Of a stretch of DNA of 64,000 bases, positions 63,588 to 64,000 are shown piece after piece. The notes under the pieces are model-generated. The model saw only the letters and a list, made by a program, of their open reading frames with translations. It made no database searches and had not been told where the DNA came from. The stretch's first letter is position 1. Each line of letters starts with the position of its first letter. Location: the NCBI GenBank assembly GCA_023412495.1, contig JAEYNP010000080.1, positions 310,001-374,000 of the forward strand, in the 5' to 3' direction. This stretch comes from Pseudomonadota bacterium (GTDB taxonomy: Bacteria > Desulfobacterota > Desulfobulbia > Desulfobulbales > Desulfocapsaceae). The translations under genes were made by a program, and so were the position numbers.

Positions 63588-64000
63588 CTACCTTGCCGAG
63601 CAGATCATGAGTTCCTCGCATGGCCACTGGGTGATGACCTTGTGACCCGTTTCCGTGACGATTACCTGCTGCTCGATCCTGGCCCCGTCCGCACCGTCGC
63701 CGCAGAAGGTCTCCAGAGCAAAGTGCATCCCGGCTTCGATCGGCATCGGCTCGGCACTGAAGAGCCGGGTGATGAAGGGTTTTTCGTGGATGCTGAGCCC
63801 GATCCCGTGGCCGACACACAGGCCAGCGGCGGCCAGTTCGTTCGGGTAGCCCAGTTCCTGGGCGGTGGGCCATTGGTTGGCGATATCCGCCGTGGTGATT
63901 CCGGGACGGACCACCTCGATGGAAGCCTGCAGCCATTCGTAAGCCTTCCTGTAGAGGTCTTTCTGCTTCTCGGTGGCTCTGGTAGCGGCAAAGGTGCGGT
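63588..64000 (-). CDS. M24 (Xaa-Pro aminopeptidase/creatinase-type) metallohydrolase, 5' end cut by window edge
   Basis: The C-terminal 136 codons are inside the window. The metal-binding histidine motif CVGHGIGLSIHEKPF, the E in GMHFALETFCG and the last E in ARIEQQVIVTETG are the expected ligands of the pita-bread fold. The N-terminal part lies beyond 64000. It is the first visible gene of the co-directional cluster. Such genes may encode a peptidase or a C-N hydrolase of creatinase type, so a link to the pathway is possible but unproven. Confidence 0.88.
   Translation of the reverse strand, partial: RTFAATRATEKQKDLYRKAYEWLQASIEVVRPGITTADIANQWPTAQELGYPNELAAAGLCVGHGIGLSIHEKPFITRLFSAEPMPIEAGMHFALETFCGDGADGARIEQQVIVTETGHKVITQWPCEELMICSAR

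Overview
The window looks like chromosomal DNA from an anaerobic, GC-rich, Geobacter/Pelobacter-like member of the Desulfuromonadia. This is an inference from content: many PAS sensor kinases, GGDEF and HD-GYP proteins, sigma-54 enhancer-binding proteins, an aldehyde:ferredoxin oxidoreductase, a molybdopterin enzyme of the DMSO reductase family, a C_GCAxxG_C_C protein and an acetoin-dehydrogenase-type complex. No rRNA, tRNA or CRISPR array was seen.

Layout. 1-2.8 kb: an acyl-CoA synthetase (cut by the left edge) divergent from a MerR-TetR fusion regulator, with a palindromic operator between them. 3-9.4 kb: a PAS histidine kinase, a diguanylate cyclase, an HD-GYP phosphodiesterase, a broken IS630-type transposase and a MITE-like repeat. 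9.5-13.2 kb: a CoA-transferase, a response-regulator fragment and a tyrosine recombinase. 13.5-19.7 kb: an AraC-controlled alcohol dehydrogenase/acetyltransferase/hydrolase operon and two secreted proteins. 19.9-23.3 kb: an AT-rich accessory patch with a single-gene putative defence protein (two TIR-like domains plus an Sll1717-type P-loop ATPase) and a FitAB toxin-antitoxin pair. 23.3-25.5 kb: a NarL-type two-component pair. 25.6-47.4 kb: polyphosphate kinase 2, a frameshifted SulP transporter, two nearly identical sigma-54 enhancer-binding proteins around a chemoreceptor, a decayed hybrid kinase, an azoreductase/efflux operon with an RND-TolC fusion, a frameshifted hybrid kinase and a DisA_N-like protein. 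47.4-51.2 kb: an mlaA remnant, a TetR regulator, a transposase remnant, LpxR and an unknown protein. 51.2-64 kb: eleven co-directional minus-strand genes: M24 peptidase (cut by the right edge), E1 alpha, E1 beta, E2, molybdopterin oxidoreductase, ferredoxin, C_GCAxxG_C_C protein, a small protein, dihydrolipoyl dehydrogenase, a LipB-LipA fusion and aldehyde:ferredoxin oxidoreductase.

The most striking signal is regulatory. Five loci (HD-GYP, PPK2, chemoreceptor, azoreductase/RND, DisA_N-like) each carry a GG-N10-GC sigma-54 promoter preceded by three copies of a 14-bp dyad close to TACAACATTCTGTA. The copies start about 28 and 22 bp apart, and the third starts 67-68 bp upstream of the GG. Related dyads lie in front of both enhancer-binding protein genes. 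I infer a local regulon joining c-di-GMP turnover, polyphosphate, chemotaxis, detoxification/efflux and a possible c-di-AMP-type signal.

The right-hand cluster supplies a thiamine-diphosphate 2-oxoacid/acetoin-type dehydrogenase complex together with its own lipoylation enzyme and E3, next to two Mo/W enzymes and a ferredoxin. It reads as one catabolic unit whose substrate cannot be fixed from sequence. Gene decay is common between 7 and 49 kb: frameshifts, internal deletions and truncated transposases.
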